Shown here one piece after another: positions 52,604 to 61,485 of a stretch of 64,000 nt of DNA. The notes beneath the pieces were generated by a model. That model worked only from the letters and a program-made list of their open reading frames with translations. It was not told the origin of the DNA and searched no databases. This DNA comes from a virus. The position numbers and the translations under genes are program-made. The first letter of the stretch is position 1, and every line of letters begins with the position of its first letter. Location of the stretch: positions 1 to 64,000 of the IMG/VR virus record IMGVR_UViG_3300042261_002390, one strand, 5' to 3'.

Positions 52604-52886
52604 TGTTTTTGTTTTTTAATAGCTCCGCTTGATATTGGAGTTCTTCGTTTAATTTTTTTATCAATTCTTCATGTTGTTCAATTAATTTTTCATTGGTAAT
52701 ATATATTGGGTTAATACACTCAATTCTGGTATCTTGTTTTTGTACTGGAATTACAATAATTTCAGCTTCAATAGATTTTGGAGATATCTTTTCAGTTATT
52801 CTCTTAACAAAAGCTGGAATATCTTCCGAACGAATCCCGGCAACGCCAACATATATTACTAATATTTGATTAATCTTTTTTTTCAT
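52596..52886 (-). CDS. Hypothetical protein
   Basis: A 96-residue protein with a strand-rich first part (INQILVIYVGVAGI, SIEAEIIVIPVQ) and a helical C-terminus (EELIKKLNEELQYQAELLKNK). Not recognised. The same rhythm (VYVGVAGI, then AEIIVIPV) suggests a small alpha/beta fold. It overlaps PhoH upstream and the HAD-like gene downstream; ATG 52886 is preferred to a TTG at 52892. Confidence 0.6.
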   Translation of the reverse strand: MKKKINQILVIYVGVAGIRSEDIPAFVKRITEKISPKSIEAEIIVIPVQKQDTRIECINPIYITNEKLIEQHEELIKKLNEELQYQAELLKNKNNE

Positions 52887-53709
52887 TTTCAACTAAGAGT
52901 TGTTTATTATCTTTATTTAACTTATTTGTTTTAGTTTCACCTGTTAATGCGATATATTCTTTATACTTTTCAATAATTATATTAATTATTGGGTTTCTAA
53001 CACTATCATCAGTATTATCCATTTCAATAACACCAATATCATCAACATTTTTATACATTTTAAGTAGTGGCTGTAATGAACTTTCCGATTTATTTCTTAA
53101 GTCAATTTGGTCTATATCACCAAGTAATATTAATTTACTATTACTACCAATACGAGTTAAAAGTGTGAGTGCATTATCTAACGATATATTTTGCATTTCG
53201 TCAGCGATAATAATACAATCATCTAAAGTAGTTCCTTTAATAAAAGCAAGTGGAAATGGTCTTAATATTTCTTTTTCAAGAAGTATTTCAATATTTGCTT
53301 CAGGAATTATTTTTTCCATATTAATATAGAAACTCCACATATATGGGTCAAATTTTTCCTTCACACCACCTTTTAAAAAACCAAGTTCTTCATCTTTTAA
53401 TGTTCTTACTGATTTAACTAAATATAATCTCTTATATCTATTAGTATTTTTTCGCAATAAACTAAGTGCATATGCTAAAGCAACAAAAGTTTTACCAGTA
53501 CCAGCACGACCAGAACAAATGGTAATTTCTTTATTTTTTATTGAATTAATTAATTTTTTCTGACTTTCATTTTTTGCTATAATTTTTAAGTCATTAGGAA
53601 CTAATTTTGCAATTTCGTATTTAATTAAATTAACCTGTTCAGTGCTATTAACCTTAACATTAGTTAATTCATTATAATCATTTTCTTCTTTAACTCTATC
53701 TCTAGGCAT
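52870..53709 (-). CDS. phoH: PhoH-like ATPase
   Basis: The 279-residue protein has the PhoH core: SQKKLINSIKNKEITICSGRAGTGKTFVALAYAL with Walker A GRAGTGKT (67-74), LYLVKSVRTLKDEELGFLKG, and CIIIADEMQNIS (Walker B) followed by LTLLTRIGSNSKLILLGDIDQID. These match bacterial and phage PhoH ATPases, linked to RNA metabolism. It is first in the reverse-strand run to 49104. Neither promoter type is found directly upstream, though TATAAATATG precedes the start. Confidence 0.9.
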   Translation of the reverse strand: MPRDRVKEENDYNELTNVKVNSTEQVNLIKYEIAKLVPNDLKIIAKNESQKKLINSIKNKEITICSGRAGTGKTFVALAYALSLLRKNTNRYKRLYLVKSVRTLKDEELGFLKGGVKEKFDPYMWSFYINMEKIIPEANIEILLEKEILRPFPLAFIKGTTLDDCIIIADEMQNISLDNALTLLTRIGSNSKLILLGDIDQIDLRNKSESSLQPLLKMYKNVDDIGVIEMDNTDDSVRNPIINIIIEKYKEYIALTGETKTNKLNKDNKQLLVENEKKD

Positions 53710-53754
53710 ATTTATAATTAAGTGTTTTTAATATAATTATTTGCTTATATATGC

Positions 53755-53766
53755 TATTACGTAATA
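53755..53766. promoter_or_regulatory. Short palindrome in divergent intergenic region
   Basis: TATTACGTAATA is a perfect 12-base palindrome between PhoH (reverse) and the baseplate gene (forward). It is short enough to be chance in AT-rich DNA. Confidence 0.25.
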
Positions 53767-53806
53767 AAAAAAATAATCTTGAATTATGATGAAAAAAAAA
53801 TATTCA

Positions 53807-53814
53807 GTATTTAT
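53807..53814 (+). promoter_or_regulatory. GTATTTAT putative late promoter
   Basis: Octamer 35 bases upstream of ATG 53850. Confidence 0.55.
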
Positions 53815-53849
53815 CGATGAAATAATAATTAAATATAAAAAATTATAAA

Positions 53850-54755
53850 ATGAGCGATAATTTAACACCACAAAAAGAAAGTATCGGCGATGCATTAAAA
53901 AAATATAGTGAAAGTCGAGGTATTGTAAATGATGAACAAGTTGTAACTAATGTTAATATACCTAAAGCATCATATAATCAACAAGATTATGAACAATTAA
54001 TGTCTAAAGAAACTGACCCTGATTTAATTACTTCATATGAAATAGTTAAACTACCATCAAATGGTTTATTTTACTCTAACAGAATATCTGAAGTAAAAAT
54101 TGAATATATGACTTCTAAAGACGAAGATTTGTTAACAACACCTTCATTAATTGAAAATGGTACTGTATTGGATGTTTTATTAAAAAGAAAAATAAAGACC
54201 CCGGGAATTAATGTTGATACATTACTTGAAGGTGATAGAAATGCATTACTTTTATTCTTAAGAACTTCAAGTTATGGTTCAGATTATACAGTTCAAGTAA
54301 CTGACCCACGCTCTGGTATACCTTTTACAACAAAAGTAGATTTACTAAAATTGAAATATAAAACAATCAATGAATTGCCAGATGAAAATGGATACTTTAG
54401 TCTTGAGATTCCTATGAGAAAAAAGAATGTAAAAGTGAAATTATTATCATCCGGGGAAGATAGAAACATAAAAAAAAGAGCAGATGCAATTCAAGAAGCA
54501 TATAATGAAGAATTCAATCAATATAATACACTTAAATTAAAAGCAACTATAATATCAATTAATGGTAAAACAGATAGGTCATATATTGATAAATTTGTTG
54601 ATGCAATGCCAGCACTTGATGCATATGCTATTCGTAGAAAAATACTTGATGTGAGTCCGGACGTTGATATGTCATATGAATTTATGGCAAAAGACGGATA
54701 TACTTTTAATGCTAATCTAACAGTAGGAATTGATTTTTTTTTCCCCGGGATTTAG
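53850..54755 (+). CDS. Baseplate hub assembly protein (T4 baseplate family), zero-frame product
   Basis: The 301-residue protein matches the T4 baseplate-protein family (gp26/gp51 type): LPSNGLFYSNRISEVKIEYMTSKDEDLL, then GDRNALLLFLRTSSYGSDYTVQVTDPRSG, and the closing YEFMAKDGYTFNANLTVGIDFFF. These proteins act in hub/wedge assembly. The gene ends GATTTTTTTTTCCCC with the stop ten bases on; the T-TTT-TTC at 54737-54743 is a canonical -1 slip heptamer in the zero frame, leading into an open downstream frame. Confidence 0.8.
   Translation: MSDNLTPQKESIGDALKKYSESRGIVNDEQVVTNVNIPKASYNQQDYEQLMSKETDPDLITSYEIVKLPSNGLFYSNRISEVKIEYMTSKDEDLLTTPSLIENGTVLDVLLKRKIKTPGINVDTLLEGDRNALLLFLRTSSYGSDYTVQVTDPRSGIPFTTKVDLLKLKYKTINELPDENGYFSLEIPMRKKNVKVKLLSSGEDRNIKKRADAIQEAYNEEFNQYNTLKLKATIISINGKTDRSYIDKFVDAMPALDAYAIRRKILDVSPDVDMSYEFMAKDGYTFNANLTVGIDFFFPGI
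54737..54743 (+). promoter_or_regulatory. Putative -1 ribosomal frameshift site TTTTTTC
   Basis: In-frame T-TTT-TTC heptamer, with zero-frame codons TTT (54738) and TTC (54741). After a -1 slip, reading continues CCC CGG GAT TTA GCA GGT GAG TAT into 54943 with no stop. Confidence 0.55.
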
Positions 54756-54943
54756 CAGGTGAGTATAAAAAAATGGTTAATGAAGAAATATATATTTTAA
54801 CAAAACATGCTAAATTCCAAGCAGATTATATAGAAAATCTTCCAATTTATCGTAGAAGACATTTTCTATATTTATTACAGAAGGAAAATGAGGAAATTGA
54901 AAAAGCTCAAGAAGCTGCAAAATCAAAAAGACCGAGAAAATAA
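54743..54943 (+). CDS. Probable frameshift extension of the baseplate assembly protein
   Basis: A -1 slip at TTTTTTC would add 66 residues (PRDLAGEYKKM, then VNEEIYILTKHAKFQADYIENLPIYRRRHFLYLLQKENEE) to 298 zero-frame residues, about 364 in all. The LPIYRRRHFL-LLQKE segment matches a pattern I recall at the ends of phage baseplate/tail assembly proteins (L-P-x-x-x-R-x-x-x-x-x-x-L-x-x-E). The frame is open right from the slip site. The alternative is separate translation from ATG 54773 (56 residues, short leader, no octamer). A terminator stem overlaps the stop codon. Confidence 0.55.
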   Translation, partial: PRDLAGEYKKMVNEEIYILTKHAKFQADYIENLPIYRRRHFLYLLQKENEEIEKAQEAAKSKRPRK

Positions 54944-54958
54944 AAATCCCGGTCTTTT
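54926..54958 (+). terminator. Intrinsic terminator overlapping the coding end
   Basis: AAAAGACCG (54927-54935) pairs with CGGTCTTTT (54950-54958). The stem begins inside the last codons of the 54743-54943 frame. Confidence 0.75.
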
Positions 54959-54966
54959 GTATTTAT
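54959..54966 (+). promoter_or_regulatory. GTATTTAT putative late promoter (tape measure)
   Basis: Octamer 19 bases upstream of ATG 54986, starting at the last base of the preceding terminator. Confidence 0.6.
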
Positions 54967-54985
54967 AATAAACAAATTTTAATAC

Positions 54986-57523
54986 ATGGCAACTAACGAC
55001 TTAAATACACTAAAAGCACTGATTGCTGAACAAGAAGCACTAAATCAATTATATCTTAATGCAACGGATATACAACAAAAAAAAGATGCAATTGAAAAGC
55101 AAATTTTAAACGATAAAATGCTTCAACGTGAGCAAGAAAGGCTTATCGGTGAAATGTTGGCTGGTAATCTTAATCTAAGTAAAGAAGACCTTAAAACGCT
55201 TAATGGACAGGTAGATAGACATCGTAAGATAAATGAATACTTGAAGGATGAAAATAAAAATCGTAAAACTGGTGTTGATTTAGTTAAAAAGTTAAATACT
55301 GGTTTATCTAAGACTTGGGAGTATTTGATGCAATCTGATAAAGTAATCAGAGAAACAATCCGTAATTTAGGCATGTCAGGTGCTAAAGCCGATGCAATGA
55401 GAAAATCATTTGAATTATCGGCAATGAATGTTGCTCGTATGGGTGGTAGTTTAGCAACAATTCAATCAGTTATGGAAGGTTATGCTGAAGAAACTGGTAG
55501 AGCACGTGCATTAACTGCTTCAATGGTTGAAGACATTACATCCATTGGACTTGGAACTGGATTAGGAATTGAGCAAGCAACCAAATTAGGCGCACAGTTT
55601 GAATTAATGGGTTTTGACGCTAGAAAAACAGCACAATATGTTCAAGGTATTGTTGATACTTCTGAAAGAATGGGTGTTAATACGACCAAAGTATTAAAAA
55701 ACTTAAACGATAACTTTAAAAAAGTCAATACATATAGCTTTAAATCAGGAAGTAAAGGAATTGCTGAAATGGCGATGAATGCTGAAAAATTTAGAGTTGA
55801 TATGAAAGATGCATTATCTGCTGCCGATGCTGCTAAAAGCCTTGAAAAAGCAATTGATTTGGCAGCAAATTTACAGGTAATGGGTGGTGAATTTGCAAAA
55901 ACAGACCCGTTAGAATGGATGTATCTTGCACGTAATGAACCAGATAAACTAACAAAAAAATTATCTGAAATGACTAGGGGTTTAGTCACGTTTAAAAAAA
56001 ATAGTGAAGGTACATTTGAAAAATTTATTAGTCCTGCTGATAGACAAAGGCTAGAAAGTGTTGCACAATCATTAGGTATTACTGCCGAACAAATGACAGA
56101 AATAACAGAAAGACGTGCAGAACTAGACTTAATGGCTAGACAATTAGCTGGAACTGGATTAACTGACAGAGAAAAAGAATTAGTTGAAGGTGCTGCAATA
56201 TTTAATGCTAAATCAGGTAAATTTGAAGTCCAATTAGCAGGTAGAATGCAAGATATATCGACATTAACAGCAAATCAAGCAAAATCATTTGTTAAAGAAC
56301 AAGCATCGTTAAAAGAAAGAGCAATGGCTGCTCAAACATTTGATGAAGCACTTAAAGCCACAATCGAGGAATTTAAAACAGTATTGCTTCCAATGCTCAA
56401 AGGTATTAATGATATGCTTAAGTGGGTTAGACCTATTGCGGTGAGTTTCAACAACTTCATTAATAGCATTACTAAAACAGATTTAGGTGGAACATTATTA
56501 AAAGCTGCTGGTTGGATGATGGCTGCAGGTTTTTTGATTAATAAAGCAGTAATAGCTTTTAGTTTAAGCGGTAAAGGACTTGGCGAAAGGTTGATTGATA
56601 AAATATCAGGTAATGGTACAAAAACTACAGGATTAGGTGGGTATATAAACCAAAGAAGTGCAGCTAGAAAAGCTAGATTAGCTACTGGTGGTGGAATTAG
56701 TAATCCAAATGCGGGAAAAGGATTAATGCGTGGTGGTACTGGTATAGGTGCTGCTGCACTTGGTATAGGTGCTGGTATAGGTGCTGCTGCTGCAGGTATT
56801 AGTTTATTAGCAGATTCTATGTCAAAATTAACACCACAACAAGCAGAAACATTAAAAAGTATTGTAAGTTCTATTGGGTGGTTTGTAGTTGGTGGCATAG
56901 CTGCTGCAGTTGGAATTAGTTTAATTGGTAAAAGTGCTGAATTATCTGCTGCTGGTTTAGGTATGTTATCATTAACTGCAATAAGTATTGGTGCTGCAAT
57001 GGTTGGCGTTGGGTTTGGTATTAAATTAGCTGCTGATGGTTTAGCTAATTTAGTCATTTCAAGCAAAGGTGCTGGCACAGATATGTTAAAAGTTGCCGGA
57101 GGTATTGCAGCAATTGGGGCATCTTTAGCTATGTTTAGTTTCGGTGGTATTGGTTTAGGAGTTTTTGCTGCAACAATGGCAACTATTGCATTAACAACAC
57201 CAGCCTTAGTTAAAGCAGGAACAGCATTTGAGCAAATGGGTAATGCAGTACTAAATTTAAAAGGTACAAAAGAAGACTTTGTTGCAATTCAAAATGCAGT
57301 TGAATCAATATCTAAAGCGAATAATAAAGGTGGAGGTATGTTAGCTGAATTAGCAACATTATTAAAATCTCCATTAAAGGTAGAATTTGTTGACAAAAAT
57401 GTTGCAGTTGTAAGTGATATAACATTAAACATTGATGGTCAGAAGTTTATGCAAAAAGTTTATAAAGCACCTGCTGCTGTTCAAAAAAATGTTGAGGCAA
57501 AAACACAAGGTTTACCGGGCTAA
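54986..57523 (+). CDS. Tail tape measure protein
   Basis: The 845-residue protein is helical in the first 460 residues (LNTLKALIAEQEALNQLY, KKLNTGLSKTWEYLMQSDKV, RNLGMSGAKADAMRKSFELS), then has a hydrophobic, Gly/Ala-rich region from about 575 to 750 (TGIGAAALGIGAGIGAAAAG, GGIGLGVFAATMATIALTTP) typical of tape measures that enter the membrane during injection. Role: sets tail length and is ejected before DNA. T4 gp29 is 590 residues, so a longer tail is implied. It is placed after the assembly chaperone gene with the frameshift, as in many tailed phages. Confidence 0.85.
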   Translation: MATNDLNTLKALIAEQEALNQLYLNATDIQQKKDAIEKQILNDKMLQREQERLIGEMLAGNLNLSKEDLKTLNGQVDRHRKINEYLKDENKNRKTGVDLVKKLNTGLSKTWEYLMQSDKVIRETIRNLGMSGAKADAMRKSFELSAMNVARMGGSLATIQSVMEGYAEETGRARALTASMVEDITSIGLGTGLGIEQATKLGAQFELMGFDARKTAQYVQGIVDTSERMGVNTTKVLKNLNDNFKKVNTYSFKSGSKGIAEMAMNAEKFRVDMKDALSAADAAKSLEKAIDLAANLQVMGGEFAKTDPLEWMYLARNEPDKLTKKLSEMTRGLVTFKKNSEGTFEKFISPADRQRLESVAQSLGITAEQMTEITERRAELDLMARQLAGTGLTDREKELVEGAAIFNAKSGKFEVQLAGRMQDISTLTANQAKSFVKEQASLKERAMAAQTFDEALKATIEEFKTVLLPMLKGINDMLKWVRPIAVSFNNFINSITKTDLGGTLLKAAGWMMAAGFLINKAVIAFSLSGKGLGERLIDKISGNGTKTTGLGGYINQRSAARKARLATGGGISNPNAGKGLMRGGTGIGAAALGIGAGIGAAAAGISLLADSMSKLTPQQAETLKSIVSSIGWFVVGGIAAAVGISLIGKSAELSAAGLGMLSLTAISIGAAMVGVGFGIKLAADGLANLVISSKGAGTDMLKVAGGIAAIGASLAMFSFGGIGLGVFAATMATIALTTPALVKAGTAFEQMGNAVLNLKGTKEDFVAIQNAVESISKANNKGGGMLAELATLLKSPLKVEFVDKNVAVVSDITLNIDGQKFMQKVYKAPAAVQKNVEAKTQGLPG

Positions 57524-57540
57524 AAGTGTTAAAAAATGTT

Positions 57541-57585
57541 AAAAAATGGCATATTTGAGAAAATCACTAGAATATGTCATTTTTT
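57541..57585. terminator. Bidirectional intrinsic terminator
   Basis: A 15-pair stem, AAAAAATGGCATATT with AATATGTCATTTTTT (one G-T pair), follows the tape measure gene, with A and T runs on both sides. Confidence 0.8.
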
Positions 57586-57590
57586 TCTTG

Positions 57591-57700
57591 TAACTTTGAC
57601 GCAGTTTTGCTTCGCTCACGCAAGCTTCCGCTACACAACACAGCTTTTCTCGCTTCTTCGAAACCAGAAACAAACTTACAATGTTTGTGATTTGATTTAA
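57591..57700. other. GC-richer intergenic segment of unknown function
   Basis: Between the tape measure terminator and the next octamer lies a stretch with clearly higher GC than its surroundings (GCTTCGCTCACGCAAGCTTC and neighbours). TAACTTTG (57591-57598, plus) and TAAGTTTG (57671-57678, minus) both match the host -7 box but lack -33 partners. A reverse-strand transcript from about 57665 would end at the 57541-57585 hairpin, giving an RNA of about 125 bases. A 93-codon reverse ORF crosses it but looks non-coding. The rest of the gap up to 57914 shows nothing I recognise. Confidence 0.35.
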
Positions 57701-57914
57701 AAATCGAACCAAAACTTGAAATAAAAGGATAGCTATGCTCATATTGTAACCAATATTCAAAAATAAAATCAAAAGTAATAAATTTATTTGAAAAATTGAA
57801 TAATTATAATTAAATCCCAATTATTGTTTTAGTATATATTGTTGATATCACTAGCTCCGGGTTTGGAGTAGACTCCGGCAATGTAAAATTAGATATTATA
57901 AATTTAATATGCAA

Positions 57915-57922
57915 GTATTTAT
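57915..57922 (+). promoter_or_regulatory. GTATTTAT putative late promoter
   Basis: Octamer 19 bases upstream of ATG 57942. It lies inside the longer ORF from 57909 and so decides the start. Confidence 0.65.
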
Positions 57923-57941
57923 TTTAAAATATCACATTTTA

Positions 57942-60900
57942 ATGGCACTTCAAGATAATAGAACAAATTCAAGATTATTAACAAGCACTAGCGTTTTAAG
58001 GGAAAAGCTAAATTCTCGTAATTTATATACACCAAATGTTGAATATCCTCTTAGTAATGATAATAATGTTAATAAAACGGTTAGTGCAATAAATACCATT
58101 ATTGCTGGATTAACACCGTTCAAGTCGTATAATCTTGAAAACACTGTTTATGGTAGAATAATAAATAATGAAACTCCATTGGCAACAATTGGTTTGGCTA
58201 TGTTGGGTAAACAAATGGCATTAAATTCAATGTCAAGTATTGCTCAAGAGAATTTTCCAAAAATAAATGTGGCAAATCTTTTTGATAAAGATAGTTCAAC
58301 TAAATTATTCACCAAACAGATTGATTATAGTGTAACCATTAAAACTGGTACTACTGCATTTAGTAGATTTTTAAGTTCTGCTGTATATTGGTATCCTCAG
58401 AAAAATAATCCATTTAAGCCAACATCAATTAACTCTGATTATATTCAACAGACAGGTATTGGACAATTAAAAAGTTTATATTCTTTAGTTAATAAAAATA
58501 TATATAAACCTGACGACACGGATGAGATTAATAGTACTTTTTATTCATATGCCGATGTTGCTGGTGTTACTATTTTGCCTAGAATAAGTATTGTGGCTAA
58601 TAGAAAATATTATGATGCCATAAAATATGCCCCATACAGTCCATTTTATAGTATCTCTGTTTCAGCTATTGTTATTGCTGATAGTAATATGATTAATTCT
58701 GTTAGTACTGAATATAATACAGAATATGCACCAAATAATTCATATGTTGAATCGTATTTTGGAAAAACTAAATTAAATAATGACGCTAAATTAAATTCAA
58801 TTTCCAATACTTGGATTGATGACGAAACTCCATTTAAAAATGATGGTCTTACTAATAAAATTGTTTGGGGTAGAGATGGTATTATTGATGAAGTAAATAA
58901 AAGTTCATCTGATTTAAGAGGTTTAGATGAAGATACATATTCTAATTTTCAAATACAGGATTTAACTGAAAAATTCAATGTAAGAGGCGGGTTATTAGAA
59001 TATACCAGAAATTTAATAAATGCTACTGAAGGTAAAATTGGTGATTTAACTAGAAAAGCGTTTCTTAATAATAATAATGAACCAATCGGTTTTAATGGTT
59101 CTGCATTATGGAATGCATCAGCCAATTCATTACCTTCATTTGCTGGTAAAACAGGTGTACGTCAACATTCTGTATTAGACCCTTATAATCGATTTGCTAA
59201 AGCAATTAGATTTGATGGCAATAGTGTATATAATGGTAATCCGGATTCAGTTATTTATAATTCAGTAATGCCTAGAATTCACCCAACTATTAATGACAAT
59301 GGTAATGGTATAAATAACAAAAACCTAATGTTTAGTATTGAAAATCTAGCCATTAACGTAATTAGTAAAGAGGGATATGGTATTATTGACGATGAATATG
59401 GCTCACAAATTCCATTAGAAGAAGTAGGTCCTTTTAATGGTCGTATTATGTGGTTTCCACCATATGCTATTGACATTAATGAAACAGCAACAGCTAAATT
59501 TGAACCAACTGTAATGGTGGGTAGAAATGAACCGATGTATAATTACATGAATTCTGAAAGAAGTGCAACATTAAATTTTAGTTTGTTAATTGACTATCCA
59601 CCACAAGTAAAAAATTTAACATCGCAAAAGGAAATTGCAGAATTTTTTGCATATGGTACGATTTTTAATGATGAAAAAAAATATGCAAGTAATCTTGAGA
59701 GTAAAATGACTTCTCTTCAGAATCAAATTGATAATATTCTTAATAGAAGAGATATTAAGTTTAATGAAATTAAAATTCCAGATGCAATTTCAATATATTT
59801 TACAAATGATTCACCTAAAGTTGGTGAAGAAAGTACTATTATTGATAAGATGTATGGCAATTATGCGTATGAAATTACATCACAAGTATTATCAAAAGTT
59901 GATAATAATAGTTATGGATATAATAAACCTGTATATTTTATAAGCGGGTTAACTTCTTATGATTATAGTGGTAAAACTATGTATCAATTCACATCAACAC
60001 CTTCATTTTCACAATATACTATGAGTGGTTTAACAGACCAATTTGGCATTGTTGAATTAAATAAAATGTTAAAAGATACTTATGAAAACGAAGAAAATCG
60101 AAAATATTATGATATTGCAATACATGGTGGTGCAACTAAATTATATACTGAAGCTAATCCGAACGATATTCAGGCTGAAATTGATTATAATAAAAAATTA
60201 GGACAGCGTAGAGCAGATGCCGCTAAAATATTAATTACTAAAAGATTGGAAGCAATGTTTGGCAAACCAATTAATCAATTAGGAATTAATATTAGTAGTG
60301 TCTCAAGTGTTGGAAGTAGTCAAGCAAGTCCAAATAATGCAACAGCAGCAGCAATATCTACATCGGAAGCAAAACAAGAAAGATATGCAAGAATAAGAAT
60401 CGTTAGAAATTCAACACCATATCAGCCAAAGCTTGATAAATTGACATCTGATGAACAAGCAACTGTTGATAAATTAAAAAGTGAAATTGAGGCAATTAAA
60501 ACTCAGTTAAGTCTTCTTCAAAATAATTCATCAACAATGATGAAAGAAAGAAGAGAAGATAAAACTGCAATTTTAGATGGTTTTAAATCAATAAAAGATA
60601 ATTATTTATATCCAGCATTTCATTCACAAACCCCGGAAGATTTTCATAAGCGTTTAACCTTCTTGCAACAATGTACTAGACAGGGTTCGGCTAAAAGATA
60701 TGATGTAAAACCTGATGCAAATGGTATTTTAAGAGCTAGAAATTCAGTGTTTGGTCGTCAACCAATATGTATTTTAAGAATTGGTGATTTTTATTATACT
60801 AAAGTGATTATTGAAACTATTAATTTTGATTATAGTGATACTACTTGGGATATGAATCCCGAAGGCTTTGGTATGCAGCCAATGATGGCTAAAATTACTT

Positions 60901-61145
60901 TAACTATGAAAATATTGGGTGGTCAATCATTGAAAGGACCTGTCGATGCATTGCAAAATGCAGTTTCGTTTAATTATTATGCTAATTCAAGTTATACTGA
61001 TAAGGGCATGTATTTATTACCTTCAGCAATGGCTGCTTTAAATGATAGTTATCGTAACGGAATTGATACTGCTAATATGTCAAGTGTCGATAATATTAAT
61101 ATAACAGGTAAATTTATTACGAGAAATTTAAATAATACTGAATAA
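57942..61145 (+). CDS. Large baseplate protein with OmpA-like domain
   Basis: A 1067-residue protein. Residues about 500-560 (FNGRIMWFPPYAIDINETATAKFEPTVMVGRNEPMYNYMNSERSATLNFSLLIDYP) are a beta block that resembles tail-tube initiator/hub proteins (GR-x-EP-x-x-x-Y-x-x-x-ER). Residues about 640-820 look like an OmpA/MotB peptidoglycan-binding domain (YYDIAIHGGATKLY, NKKLGQRRADAAKILITKRL, ERYARIRIV). A tail-tube-like segment closes it (ICILRIGDFYYTKVIIETINFDY). It lies between tape measure and gp53. The start at 57942 replaces the longer reading, which contains the octamer. Confidence 0.7.
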   Translation: MALQDNRTNSRLLTSTSVLREKLNSRNLYTPNVEYPLSNDNNVNKTVSAINTIIAGLTPFKSYNLENTVYGRIINNETPLATIGLAMLGKQMALNSMSSIAQENFPKINVANLFDKDSSTKLFTKQIDYSVTIKTGTTAFSRFLSSAVYWYPQKNNPFKPTSINSDYIQQTGIGQLKSLYSLVNKNIYKPDDTDEINSTFYSYADVAGVTILPRISIVANRKYYDAIKYAPYSPFYSISVSAIVIADSNMINSVSTEYNTEYAPNNSYVESYFGKTKLNNDAKLNSISNTWIDDETPFKNDGLTNKIVWGRDGIIDEVNKSSSDLRGLDEDTYSNFQIQDLTEKFNVRGGLLEYTRNLINATEGKIGDLTRKAFLNNNNEPIGFNGSALWNASANSLPSFAGKTGVRQHSVLDPYNRFAKAIRFDGNSVYNGNPDSVIYNSVMPRIHPTINDNGNGINNKNLMFSIENLAINVISKEGYGIIDDEYGSQIPLEEVGPFNGRIMWFPPYAIDINETATAKFEPTVMVGRNEPMYNYMNSERSATLNFSLLIDYPPQVKNLTSQKEIAEFFAYGTIFNDEKKYASNLESKMTSLQNQIDNILNRRDIKFNEIKIPDAISIYFTNDSPKVGEESTIIDKMYGNYAYEITSQVLSKVDNNSYGYNKPVYFISGLTSYDYSGKTMYQFTSTPSFSQYTMSGLTDQFGIVELNKMLKDTYENEENRKYYDIAIHGGATKLYTEANPNDIQAEIDYNKKLGQRRADAAKILITKRLEAMFGKPINQLGINISSVSSVGSSQASPNNATAAAISTSEAKQERYARIRIVRNSTPYQPKLDKLTSDEQATVDKLKSEIEAIKTQLSLLQNNSSTMMKERREDKTAILDGFKSIKDNYLYPAFHSQTPEDFHKRLTFLQQCTRQGSAKRYDVKPDANGILRARNSVFGRQPICILRIGDFYYTKVIIETINFDYSDTTWDMNPEGFGMQPMMAKITLTMKILGGQSLKGPVDALQNAVSFNYYANSSYTDKGMYLLPSAMAALNDSYRNGIDTANMSSVDNINITGKFITRNLNNTE

Positions 61146-61146
61146 A

Positions 61147-61461
61147 ATGCCATACATAGACTATAATAGATATGCAATACTCCAAAATACAAATGGTACT
61201 ACTGATGCAATGCCATTTGTAAATCTTCCTATAAATCAGAGTGATAAATATGAATATTGGAGTTCAGTAACGAGCAGAATGGATAAATTATCTCAAAAAT
61301 ATTATGGAAATCCATTTTACGATTTCTTGATATTATATGCTAATCCAGAATATGTTTCAGAATTTGATATTTCTGACGGTGCTCTTATTAGAATACCATT
61401 TCCTTTGGCTAAAGTAAAGGCTGATTATGAGGCAACATTAACACAATATAAAAAACAATAA
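61147..61461 (+). CDS. Baseplate wedge protein with LysM-like core (T4 gp53-like)
   Basis: The 104-residue protein has the gp53 core: SVTSRMDKLSQKYYGNPFYDFLILYANPEYVSEFDI then GALIRIPF. This is the LysM-like fold shared by gp53 and tail proteins of contractile machines (D-x-L-x-x-K-x-Y-G-x-x-x-x-x-x-x-I). It is shorter than T4 gp53 (196). One base separates it from the large baseplate gene, and a strong terminator follows. Confidence 0.85.
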   Translation: MPYIDYNRYAILQNTNGTTDAMPFVNLPINQSDKYEYWSSVTSRMDKLSQKYYGNPFYDFLILYANPEYVSEFDISDGALIRIPFPLAKVKADYEATLTQYKKQ

Positions 61462-61485
61462 TTCTTGCATATTTCATTTTTAATT

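Noticed and set aside
56332-57078. 248-codon reverse ORF
   Set aside because: Ala/Pro/Ile-rich mirror of the Gly/Ala-rich tape measure region; no start signals.
57539-57820. 93-codon reverse ORF after the tape measure gene
   Set aside because: It crosses a strong bidirectional terminator and the composition jump, has no promoter of either class at its start, and gives low-complexity hydrophobic then basic sequence.
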